11,517 nucleotides of DNA from CAYRIY01 sp964424335 (GCA_964424335.1 CAYRIY010000108.1:1-11517); one strand, 5' to 3'; shown: positions 5,443 through 11,517, numbered from the stretch's first letter. Translations and numbers: made by a program. The notes: generated by a model from the sequence alone, not told the origin.

Positions 5443-7548
5443 TTGCCGGCGATGGAAAAAGGCAACTTTCGAGCGGTGAGTTGGTGGATCACTTGGGAGG
5501 ACATTCAGTGGCCCGACCAGGAGGTCGCAGATCGCATGAGAAGGCGGGCGGACCAAGCCGCTGCCTCCGGAGTGAATCTTGCCATCTTCTTTGGCGCTCA
5601 CTTTCGCTGGGACTTCCTTCCGCTTTGGTCGCGACTGCACGACCTGATTGCTTTTATCCGTGAGGAGCTCTCACAAAGAGGGATTTCACTTTTTGATCAC
5701 CACTCATCTGTGTTGACGCACCGGCCGCGCACGCCGGAGGAAGCGATGAAGATCACTATGAGAAACAGGCACCATGTGCCTTTTTATCCATCCCGCGAGG
5801 CCGCGGCGGAATGGCAGTTTCAGGGCAAATTCCTGAACGATTGGCGCATGATCGACGTTGCTACAGGAAATCCCCTCTACCTCCCGGCATACGAAGCCGA
5901 GCAGTTTTGCATGAACAACCCCGACTTCCAAAGTGCGTACCAAGAGTACGTGCGCCGACTGATTGCGGATACTCAGATTGCCGGACTGATGAGTGACGAT
6001 GCGTTCTTTTACGGTTCGTGGTCGGCATGCGGGTGCCGCCATTGTCGCGAACGGTTTCGCAGGGAGTATGGACATGAGCTTCCGCCGGTCAGCGATGACA
6101 CGTTTTGGGGAAATCGAGATTCGCAAGGCTTTCATGATTGGATCGAGATGCGGTTTCGCACCACGAAGGACTTCCTGGGGCTCGTAAAAGAAGCCGTGGG
6201 TGCATTGCCGCTCATGACGTGTTGCTCGGGAAGCGACGGACAGGCCCTCTGCGGATACGGGCTTTCGTACCAGGATTTGGCGGAACACGCCGATTTGATC
6301 ATGCTCGAAATGACCGGGTCGTGTCCGGCACTTGACGGCACGTGGGATGGAAGAATCGCGGCCCAAGCACTGCATCTCGCCATCGCACGCGAGGCGGATT
6401 TTCCCTCGCTCGGCCTTGGTTACGGGTTTTTCCCGGACACGGCGTTTTTCGTTTGGGCCTGCAACCGTTTTCTTGGTTCTGATCCTTGGTTTAGCACGCT
6501 CAAAGGGCGATTGGCCCCCAAGTCCCTCGTGACGGATCTTGCGGACGACACCGAACTGGTCGAAGAGGCCTACAACTGGGAGCGCGCGCACGCAAGCCTC
6601 TTTGAGGGTAGGATGAATGCGCGTACGGCGGTGTTTTACTCCCGGGCGACTCGAGATTACTACGGTCGCACGGACCTGGATTACGTGAAAGATTTTCGAG
6701 AGACGTGCAACGTCCTCATGAAGGCCGGGATCGACTTCGAAGCGACAACCGTGATCCCTAAGCCGGGCACCTACGGGGTATTGGTCTTGAGCAGCGTCAC
6801 CTGCTTGACGGAGTCGGAGATGGCGGAGCTCGACCAGTTCCTGGCTGGAGGCGGCGCTGTGGTTGCGAGCGGCCCGCTCGGGATGCGGGATGGTCGCGGT
6901 CGACGGATGGAAAGCGGCTGGACCGAACGGTATGGCCTTGTGATCAATGTGCGCGAACCTGAGCGAAAGACCGGGTTCCCACCGTTTGCACAAGAAGGGG
7001 CGTTCGCCTCGTGCGAAGGTCGGTATCAGGGAAGGGTCGTGTCCAAGGACGCGTGGGTGATGATTGACGCTGCTCCAGGGAGCTTCCATTGGACCGCGGG
7101 ACGCGTGCAAGAGCGTTCTGTCGATCTCGCAAGGCGCGTCAGCGCGGTTTTGCCGCCGTCACCTTACTCGATTCGCGTCGCGCCCAAAGGTTGGTATCTG
7201 CGCAGTTACAAAGACGATAAACGGCTGCTTATCCATGGAATTCCTGCCAAAGTCGAGCCGATTCTCCACGCCGAGCTCGAGAATCAGTTTCATCGACAGC
7301 GAGTGATTGAATACATTCGTTACGATGAGCCCGCGCCGCGTGACATCGTGATTGAGTTGCCATCCTCCGCGGAAAAAGTTGCGTTGTTCAGCCCGGACCT
7401 AAAAGCGCCTCGACCTTTTGAAAAGGACTCAGACGGTGCTTGGCGCGTCGCTCTTGATGGGGTAAGGCGGTACTTTGTCGTTGAAGCGGCCTTTGGGGAC
7501 GACATTTTCCGCGGAAAGATGCAGTCGTCCCCGTTCCCGCTACGCTGA
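5443..7548 (+). CDS. Putative intracellular glycoside hydrolase (GH42/GHL6-like TIM barrel plus GATase-like domain)
   Basis: A 701-residue protein if started at TTG 5443, seven bases after the ribosome site GGGGAG (5430-5435); ATG 5452 and GTG 5419 are alternatives. No signal peptide is seen. The first ~380 residues look like a glycosidase TIM barrel: early WWITWEDIQWP, then GLMSDD (D185/D186) directly before a C196-x-C198-x-x-C201 cluster followed by RxxFRREYG, a pattern seen in GH42-like and hypothetical-glycosidase families where cysteines bind a metal. E289 in LIMLEMTGS sits where a strand-end acid could be catalytic. Around residues 405-560 a GATase-like domain (GVLVLSSVTCLTESEM, then FLAGGGAVVASGP) resembles the trimerisation domain of GH42 enzymes; a beta-rich tail follows. 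Family membership is inferred from pattern only and the substrate is unknown. The context implies cleavage of the imported glycan. Confidence 0.75.
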   Translation: MPAMEKGNFRAVSWWITWEDIQWPDQEVADRMRRRADQAAASGVNLAIFFGAHFRWDFLPLWSRLHDLIAFIREELSQRGISLFDHHSSVLTHRPRTPEEAMKITMRNRHHVPFYPSREAAAEWQFQGKFLNDWRMIDVATGNPLYLPAYEAEQFCMNNPDFQSAYQEYVRRLIADTQIAGLMSDDAFFYGSWSACGCRHCRERFRREYGHELPPVSDDTFWGNRDSQGFHDWIEMRFRTTKDFLGLVKEAVGALPLMTCCSGSDGQALCGYGLSYQDLAEHADLIMLEMTGSCPALDGTWDGRIAAQALHLAIAREADFPSLGLGYGFFPDTAFFVWACNRFLGSDPWFSTLKGRLAPKSLVTDLADDTELVEEAYNWERAHASLFEGRMNARTAVFYSRATRDYYGRTDLDYVKDFRETCNVLMKAGIDFEATTVIPKPGTYGVLVLSSVTCLTESEMAELDQFLAGGGAVVASGPLGMRDGRGRRMESGWTERYGLVINVREPERKTGFPPFAQEGAFASCEGRYQGRVVSKDAWVMIDAAPGSFHWTAGRVQERSVDLARRVSAVLPPSPYSIRVAPKGWYLRSYKDDKRLLIHGIPAKVEPILHAELENQFHRQRVIEYIRYDEPAPRDIVIELPSSAEKVALFSPDLKAPRPFEKDSDGAWRVALDGVRRYFVVEAAFGDDIFRGKMQSSPFPLR

Positions 7549-7662
7549 AGAGCTCACCTCTGGAAGCACATTCACAGTCCAGCTAGTCCGACCTCACGAG
7601 AGGGTAAAGGTTTCGGAACCGAAGTCCCCACCATTTCCCAGACCGCAACGACGCTCAAAGTC

Positions 7663-7692
7663 TTGACCGCTCGATACCCTAGGGGGTATAGT
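7663..7692 (+). promoter_or_regulatory. Sigma-A promoter of the sulfur operon, overlapped by the CstR operator
   Basis: TTGACC (7663-7668), an 18-base spacer and TATAGT (7687-7692), with a start near 7699 and a leader of about 67 bases to GTG 7766. The operator dyad lies inside the spacer and covers the first bases of the -10, so a bound repressor would block RNA polymerase directly. The rest of 7549-7765 shows no gene and no convincing terminator for the upstream gene. Confidence 0.75.
7674..7689. promoter_or_regulatory. CstR/CsoR-type operator
   Basis: Arms ATACCC (7674-7679) and GGGTAT (7684-7689) are perfectly inverted around TAGG. This G/C-tract dyad with TA ends is the operator style of the CsoR/CstR repressor family. 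A CstR-like protein is encoded at 11240-11515, and the genes directly downstream are sulfane-sulfur enzymes, which is the regulon type of CstR. I found no second copy elsewhere in the window. Confidence 0.8.
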
Positions 7693-7765
7693 ATCAACAC
7701 CGGATCGATCTGGCATGCAAAGACACCTTTTGAGTAACGATTGAGCAGCAAAGGGGAGAAGAGGC

Positions 7766-8992
7766 GTGATTTCCACCCGAAAAGACACGGCCCAAATCAG
7801 TGTGGACGAGCTCTTTGACGCGCTCGTCCGCGGCGAAGAGTTTTTTGTCGTCGACGTCCGTAACCGTGAGGAGTTTGATGCTTGGAGAATCGAAGGGCGC
7901 CGGCCGTTTGAGACGATCAACGTGCCGTACTTTGAGCTCCTCGAGGAGGGCGGAAAAGACGACATGGTCGACTCAGTCGTGGCCTATGCCGCGGAGCGCT
8001 GGCTCGACCGGCTGCCACGCGACCGAGAGATCCTGGTCGTTTGCGCCAAAGGCGGCACTTCCGAGTACGTAGCGGAGGCGTTGAGACGCCTTGGGTTTTC
8101 AGCGGTCAACCTCCAGGGCGGAATGATCGCCTGGGGAGACTACTACGCCGTCCGGCCCGTGGCGGTCCAGGAGGATCTATCGATTCACCAGGTGATTCGT
8201 CCCGCCCGGGGCTGCCTTAGCTACGTGGTTGCATCCCACGGGGAGGCCGCGGTCATCGACCCACTCCGCCATATCGAGCATTACGAGTCGTTCGCCAAGG
8301 AGAGGGATCTGCAGATCGTCCATGTCTTAGACACGCACGGCCACGCCGACCACATCAGCGGCGGCAGGGCGTTGGCCGATCGGGTCGGGGCGCCGTATCA
8401 CCTCCACCCTTACGATGCGATTCACCCGGTGGACGTCATGCCGGCGACGATCTCTTACGAACCGCTCGCAGACCAGAAGACGTTTCGCATCGGAAGGGCG
8501 ACGCTCAAGGCGATTCACATTCCCGGACACACTCTGGGCAATCTCGCCTTCGTGGTCAACGACCGGTATGTGATGACGGGCGACTCCGTTTTCATCGAGT
8601 CGGTGGCCCGTCCGGACCTTGGCGGCCGCGGTGCGGATTGGGCGCCGCTTCACTTTCGGTCTTTGTCAAAGCTCGCCGAGCTTGCGGACGATGCGATCGT
8701 CTTGCCGGGACACTTCAGCTCGCTCGATGAGGCCGACGAAAAAGGGGTCTTTTCCGACTCCCTCGGTGACCTAAAGCAAAAAAACGCGGATCTGCGCATG
8801 ATCCTCGAGGGTGAGGAACGATTTGTCTCGCACCTGCTTGCAAATCTCCCCACCTTTCCCAAACAGTACGTCGACATCAAGCGAGTGAACGCCGGGCTCC
8901 TGCACCCCAACGAGGAGAGCGCGTCAGAGCTCGAGCTCGGGCGAAACTTGTGCGCCCTATCCGGCGCTTACGGAGAGGTGTCACCCACTTGA
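7766..8992 (+). CDS. Rhodanese-persulfide dioxygenase fusion (rhodanese first)
   Basis: A 408-residue two-domain sulfur enzyme starting at GTG 7766, seven bases after AAGGGGAG (7751-7758). Residues ~10-130 are a rhodanese with catalytic C93 in the loop CAKGGTS. Residues ~140-360 are an ETHE1/persulfide-dioxygenase-type metallo-beta-lactamase domain: H191-x-H193-x-D195-H196 (THGHADH), H255 in IPGHTLG, D273 in MTGDSV and H316 in LPGHF; ARPDLGGRG lies near the active site as in the PDO group. A C-terminal tail with FPKQYVDIKRVNAG is also typical of these proteins. Family chemistry: the Fe(II) domain oxidises low-molecular-weight persulfide to sulfite, and the rhodanese moves sulfane sulfur to or from a thiol or sulfite acceptor. 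In CstB and in PDO-rhodanese fusions such as BpPRF the dioxygenase comes first; here the order is reversed. Confidence 0.93.
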   Translation: MISTRKDTAQISVDELFDALVRGEEFFVVDVRNREEFDAWRIEGRRPFETINVPYFELLEEGGKDDMVDSVVAYAAERWLDRLPRDREILVVCAKGGTSEYVAEALRRLGFSAVNLQGGMIAWGDYYAVRPVAVQEDLSIHQVIRPARGCLSYVVASHGEAAVIDPLRHIEHYESFAKERDLQIVHVLDTHGHADHISGGRALADRVGAPYHLHPYDAIHPVDVMPATISYEPLADQKTFRIGRATLKAIHIPGHTLGNLAFVVNDRYVMTGDSVFIESVARPDLGGRGADWAPLHFRSLSKLAELADDAIVLPGHFSSLDEADEKGVFSDSLGDLKQKNADLRMILEGEERFVSHLLANLPTFPKQYVDIKRVNAGLLHPNEESASELELGRNLCALSGAYGEVSPT

Positions 8993-9032
8993 CCGCCCGA
9001 CCTTGTCGGCCCGGCCAAGCCACGAGCGGATG

Positions 9033-9132
9033 NNNNNNNNNNNNNNNNNNNNNNNNNNNNNNNNNNNNNNNNNNNNNNNNNNNNNNNNNNNNNNNNNNNN
9101 NNNNNNNNNNNNNNNNNNNNNNNNNNNNNNNN
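9033..9132. other. Assembly gap (100 N)
   Basis: Exactly 100 undetermined bases, the usual placeholder for a gap of unknown length. It removes the 5' end and start of the TusA-like gene and could hide more. The 40 bases before it (8993-9032) show no convincing ribosome site or gene start, apart from an ATG at 9030. Confidence 0.99.
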
Positions 9133-9312
9133 CGCCAGGCCGTCTCAAAGCTGGGCGCCGGCCAGGTTCTCAAAGTGATCGCAAGCGATCGGGGCTCGGT
9201 GCAAGACTTTCAAGGGTGGGCCAAGACCAGCAAGGACGTGCGCCTTGTGGGCCAAGAGACCTTGGACCAGGGCGGCAAGACGGTCTACGTCCACTACGTG
9301 CAAAAGGCTTAA
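9133..9312 (+). CDS. tusA: TusA-family sulfur carrier, 5' end lost in gap
   Basis: Fifty-nine residues are readable to the TAA at 9310-9312. They match the C-terminal three-quarters of a TusA/SirA-like protein (usual length ~75-80): an amphipathic helix ending KLGAGQ, the strand VLKVIASDRGS, DFQGWAKTS, then two terminal strands (QETLDQGGKTVYVHYVQ). About 17-20 residues are missing, including the CPxP motif whose cysteine carries the persulfide, so activity cannot be judged from this sequence. TusA-like proteins relay sulfane sulfur between rhodaneses, DsrE-type proteins and oxidising enzymes. The gene lies 34 bases before a DsrE2-like gene and follows a rhodanese-dioxygenase, a common grouping in sulfur oxidation and detoxification operons. 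The frame continues through the Ns only formally. Confidence 0.82.
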   Translation, partial: RQAVSKLGAGQVLKVIASDRGSVQDFQGWAKTSKDVRLVGQETLDQGGKTVYVHYVQKA

Positions 9313-9346
9313 GGATGGGGATCAGTTTTATGGGAAAGGTGTGGTC

Positions 9347-9943
9347 ATGATGAAGACCGAGACGCTGCCGGAGTCCAACGGCCTCACAAACTCTGCGAAA
9401 GGCGCCCCCATCTCGATCGAGCAGCGCGTCAAGGAGCTCGAAGCGCGCATCGCCGAGCTCGAACGGACGGCTCCCGACGACCGCGTGTCGATGGTTGTCT
9501 TCTCGGGAGACCTCGACAAGATGATCGCGGCCTTTATCATCGCCACGGGCGCGGCGGCCATGGGCCAGCAGGTGTCGATGTTCTTTACCTTCTGGGGCCT
9601 GAATGCGCTAAGAGAGAGAAAGGCGTTTGGCGGAAAGTCCTTTGCGCAAAAAGCGATGACGCTCATGTCGCCGGGATCCGCCGACAGCCTTGGCGTCTCA
9701 AAGATGAACTTTTTCGGCGTCGGCGCCCACATGCTAAAACTGATGATGAGACAAAAGAACGTCACCTCGCTTGACGAGCTGATGGAGATGGCCCGGGAGC
9801 TTGGGGTGCGGATCGTCGCCTGCGAGATGTCAAAGGACGTCATGGGCATCGGCGACGACGAAATCTCCGAGGCTTGCGAATTGGGCGGCGTCGCCGCGTT
9901 CCTCGGTGATGCGTTAAAGTCGCGGACGACGCTGTTTATTTAA
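9347..9943 (+). CDS. DsrE2-like (DsrE/DsrF/DrsH family) sulfurtransferase
   Basis: A 198-residue protein started at ATG 9347 (ATG 9350 adjacent), with GGGAAAGGTG at 9332-9341 as ribosome site. Residues ~25-45 are a charged heptad-like helix (RVKELEARIAELER), probably a short coiled coil for oligomerisation. The core then begins with VSMVVFSGDLDKMIAAFIIATGAAAMG and continues with MFFTFWGLNALR. The signature segment contains C159 in VACEMSKDVMGI, the expected persulfide-carrying cysteine, and C177 in SEACELGG. This is the DrsE_2 family; these usually sit next to TusA and rhodanese genes and exchange sulfane sulfur with them. In staphylococcal CstA the same three modules are fused in one chain, which supports a shared function here. 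The FFTFWG and LMMR segments are hydrophobic, but I would not call them membrane helices with confidence. Confidence 0.9.
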   Translation: MMKTETLPESNGLTNSAKGAPISIEQRVKELEARIAELERTAPDDRVSMVVFSGDLDKMIAAFIIATGAAAMGQQVSMFFTFWGLNALRERKAFGGKSFAQKAMTLMSPGSADSLGVSKMNFFGVGAHMLKLMMRQKNVTSLDELMEMARELGVRIVACEMSKDVMGIGDDEISEACELGGVAAFLGDALKSRTTLFI

Positions 9944-9986
9944 CCACGCTCAGGTTTGGACACAAGGTGAGAGGAGGCGCTCTATC

Positions 9987-11159
9987 ATGAGCGCGCAGGC
10001 AGCAACTCAAAAGGCACGGGCTCACACCACTATGCTCACTAAGATCCCGGGGCTGCTCCCCGGGGTCGCCTTTGCAGCGGCGATCATGCTCGTGTCGCTA
10101 AAAATAGCGGATTGGGCGGGCGCTCGTCTCCTTGCTTTGCAGGGCATCGACCCCTCGGGCGCTTCGAGTCCCATATCGGGCGTACTCGTGGCGATTGTCG
10201 TAGGGATCGCAATTCGCAACACGGTGCCGATTCCACAGGCGCTGCAGCCGGGAATCAAGTTCGCCGTAAAAAGCCTCTTGCGGCTTGGCATCATCTTCGT
10301 GGGAATCAAGCTGAGTCTGCTCGACATCCTGCGCCTCGGGGCGTGGGGGATTCCCATCGTCGCCGTTTCGATCGCGGCGGGACTGGTCCTCATCACGTGG
10401 ATCAACCGAAGGCTCAACCTTCCAGGCAGGCTCGGGACGCTCATCGCAGCAGGCACCGGCATATGCGGCGTCACGGCGATCGTCTCCGTGGCCCCGGCCA
10501 TCAAGGCCGACGAAAAAGAGGTGGCGTACGCAGTCGCCAACATCACGCTCTTTGGTCTCTTGGGCATGTTTCTCTACCCCTACATCGCCCCGCTCCTTCT
10601 CGCGACGTCGGAGCAGGTCGGCCTGTTCCTTGGGATCGCGGTGCACGAGACGGCGCAGGTCGTGGGCGCGGCGCTGACGTACCGCGAGGTCTTTGGCGAT
10701 GACGTGGCGTTTCAAGTGGCGACGGTGACCAAACTCACCCGCAACCTCTTTTTGGCCGCGGTCGTGCCGATCCTCGCCTACACGTACCTGCGGCAGTCAA
10801 GAGAAGGAGACGGGCAATCGCAGGCGGTCAAGGTCACGAGCCTGCTCCCCCTCTTTGTCCTCGGGTTTGTGCTGCTCGCCGTCTTTCGCACCGTCGGCGA
10901 CGCGACGGCTGCGAGCGGCGCGGCCTTTGGGCTGTGGCACCCGACGGCGTGGCAGGGAATCGTTCGCCAGGTAGGCGATGTGTGGGGATCGAAGTACTTG
11001 CTTGGCACCGCAATGGCTGCGGTCGGACTTGGCACCAGCTTCTCCGTGTTTAAAGGTGTCGGGTTCAAACCGTTCTTAGTTGGCCTTGCAGGCGCACTGC
11101 TGGTGGGCCTCGTGGGCCTTGCCATGGCGCTCACGTTGGGAACCTTCGTCCGGCTGTAA
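9987..11159 (+). CDS. yeiH: YeiH/UPF0324 family membrane protein, putative sulfate/sulfite exporter
   Basis: A 390-residue membrane protein; ATG 9987 is preceded by AGGAGG (9972-9977). It is strongly hydrophobic with about ten membrane segments, the clearest at residues ~21-40, 62-80, 95-115, 120-138, 180-205, 250-270, 285-305 and 360-385. Family landmarks of UPF0324 (Cons_hypoth698) are present: GIAIRNT after the second helix, RLGIIFVGIKLSL, AAGTGICGVTAI followed by PAIKADEKE, and HETAQVVGAAL. The family is named putative sulfate exporter, without strong biochemical proof. Its place behind a persulfide dioxygenase that makes sulfite, with TusA and DsrE2 between, fits removal of sulfite, sulfate or thiosulfate. 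Its expression probably comes from the operator-controlled promoter at 7663; the 43-base gap before it has no promoter that I can see. Confidence 0.9.
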   Translation: MSAQAATQKARAHTTMLTKIPGLLPGVAFAAAIMLVSLKIADWAGARLLALQGIDPSGASSPISGVLVAIVVGIAIRNTVPIPQALQPGIKFAVKSLLRLGIIFVGIKLSLLDILRLGAWGIPIVAVSIAAGLVLITWINRRLNLPGRLGTLIAAGTGICGVTAIVSVAPAIKADEKEVAYAVANITLFGLLGMFLYPYIAPLLLATSEQVGLFLGIAVHETAQVVGAALTYREVFGDDVAFQVATVTKLTRNLFLAAVVPILAYTYLRQSREGDGQSQAVKVTSLLPLFVLGFVLLAVFRTVGDATAASGAAFGLWHPTAWQGIVRQVGDVWGSKYLLGTAMAAVGLGTSFSVFKGVGFKPFLVGLAGALLVGLVGLAMALTLGTFVRL

Positions 11160-11171
11160 CGGCCGGACGAA
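11145..11171 (+). terminator. Hairpin overlapping the yeiH stop codon
   Basis: Perfect 10-base arms TTCGTCCGGC (11145-11154) and GCCGGACGAA (11162-11171) enclose seven bases that contain the TAA stop. No U-tract follows, so it may be a weak terminator or a processing/stability element between yeiH and the repressor gene. Confidence 0.5.
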
Positions 11172-11183
11172 GCGCCCGATCTT

Positions 11184-11223
11184 AGCGGTTTATGGCGGTA
11201 TGATAAAGAAACGACAGGCGGTA
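11184..11223 (+). promoter_or_regulatory. Weak promoter / repeat region before cstR
   Basis: A TATGAT at 11199-11204 could be a -10, but no good -35 lies 16-18 bases upstream. The exact repeat GGCGGTA occurs at 11194-11200 and 11217-11223 (23 bases apart), with a third partial GCGGT at 11185-11189. The TACCC/GGGTA operator seen at 7674 is absent, so autoregulation through that site is not supported here. Read-through from yeiH is an alternative source of expression. Confidence 0.3.
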
Positions 11224-11239
11224 CGAAAGGAGTCGGGAC

Positions 11240-11515
11240 ATGGCCACGACGTTGAAAAACCCGCGGGCGACCAAAGAGGTGATGGATCGCCTGCGCCGGA
11301 TCGAGGGACAGGCAAAGGGGATTCAGCGCATGATCGACGAAGGTCGGCCATGCAAAGATGTGATCGTGCAGCTCGTCGCACTCCGAAATGCCGTGAACAA
11401 GACCGCTACCACGCTCATCGCCGAGAACCTGGAGTCGTGCATCTTGGACGGCGACTCCGAGCTCGATCCCAAGGAAGCCATCGCGGAAGCAAAGCGACTC
11501 TTTTTGAGCCTTTAG
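11240..11515 (+). CDS. cstR: CsoR-family repressor, CstR-like persulfide sensor
   Basis: A complete 91-residue all-helical repressor; ATG 11240 follows AAAGGAG (11226-11232) by seven bases. The family signature is clear: RLRRIEGQAKGIQRMID, then C38 in GRPCKDVIVQL, then LIAENLESC with C67. CsoR copper sensors use Cys-His-Cys, with the His four residues before the second Cys; here that position is N63, so the copper site is broken while both cysteines remain at the same 29-residue spacing as C31/C60 of Staphylococcus aureus CstR. CstR forms inter-subunit di-, tri- or tetrasulfide links when exposed to persulfides or polysulfides and then leaves DNA. The operator at 7674-7689 and the sulfur genes between them make this the likely local regulator. 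RcnR-type metal sensing is unlikely for lack of the histidine ligands. Confidence 0.93.
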   Translation: MATTLKNPRATKEVMDRLRRIEGQAKGIQRMIDEGRPCKDVIVQLVALRNAVNKTATTLIAENLESCILDGDSELDPKEAIAEAKRLFLSL

Positions 11516-11517
11516 AC

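Noticed and set aside
5704..7110. Minus-strand open frame of 468 codons inside the glycosidase-like gene
   Set aside because: It is a shadow of a convincing plus-strand gene in GC-rich DNA. It has no ribosome site and reads as a low-complexity Arg/His/Pro-rich product without recognisable motifs.
7606..7624. Small TTCGGAACCGAA dyad after the glycosidase-like gene as a terminator
   Set aside because: Five-base arms with a two-base centre cannot form a stable hairpin, and no U-tract follows.
9030..9032. ATG just before the gap as the start of the TusA-like gene
   Set aside because: No ribosome site stands before it, and its relation to the gene depends on an unknown gap length.
9328..9849. 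Minus-strand frame of 173 codons opposite the DsrE2-like gene
   Set aside because: The opposite strand carries the conserved DsrE2 protein with a good ribosome site; the antisense product is Ser-rich with no family resemblance.
10022..10715. Two long minus-strand frames and a plus-strand alternate frame over yeiH
   Set aside because: All overlap the clear UPF0324 membrane protein and give Arg/Pro- or Asp/Arg-rich translations typical of shadow frames.

Overview
The window looks like chromosomal DNA of a moderately GC-rich Gram-positive bacterium (Bacillota). Reasons: strong purine-rich Shine-Dalgarno sites (AAGGAGGA, AGGAGG, AAAGGAG), frequent GTG/TTG starts, sigma-A type promoters (TTGACA/TTGACC with TATGAT or TATAGT), a YesM/YesN-like two-component pair and a CstR/CsoR-type repressor. 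An acidophile- or Alicyclobacillaceae-like relative is a guess; nothing here fixes the genus. One 100-base run of N (9033-9132) marks an assembly gap. I see no rRNA, tRNA, CRISPR array or insertion sequence.

Left part (1-7548), a carbohydrate locus. A response regulator with an AraC-type DNA-binding domain runs leftward off the window edge. It is head-to-head with a cytoplasmic PocR-domain LytS/YesM-class histidine kinase, and the two start regions coincide. A sigma-A promoter then precedes a SIS-domain (UPF0309-like) protein and a BadF/NAGK-type sugar kinase that lacks a standard start codon (ATA proposed). A second sigma-A promoter precedes a secreted family-1 sugar-binding protein, unusual in having no cysteine and hence no lipobox. 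After a GC-rich hairpin comes a large intracellular glycoside-hydrolase-like protein (TIM-barrel-like front, CxCxxC cluster, GATase-like middle domain). Together they suggest sensing, uptake, hydrolysis and phosphorylation of an (amino)sugar. No permease or ATPase subunit is in the window.

Right part (7663-11515), a reactive-sulfur detoxification operon. A promoter overlapped by a CstR/CsoR-type operator (7674-7689) drives a rhodanese-persulfide dioxygenase fusion, a TusA-like carrier (5' end lost in the gap), a DsrE2-like protein and a YeiH/UPF0324 membrane protein annotated in the family as a putative sulfate exporter. The window ends with the likely regulator, a CsoR-family protein with Cys-Asn-Cys at the copper-ligand positions, the pattern of the persulfide sensor CstR rather than the copper sensor CsoR. 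The inferred logic is: persulfide or polysulfide modifies CstR, the promoter opens, sulfane sulfur is passed between carriers and oxidised to sulfite, and an oxyanion may be exported.

The most notable points are: the rhodanese-first fusion, with the Rhd/TusA/DsrE2 parts of staphylococcal CstA redistributed over separate genes; the operator-promoter-repressor set; the apparent ATA start of the sugar kinase; the shared-start divergent kinase/regulator pair; the cysteine-free binding protein; and a small repeated motif (TCGSAAAAT) in both carbohydrate promoters.
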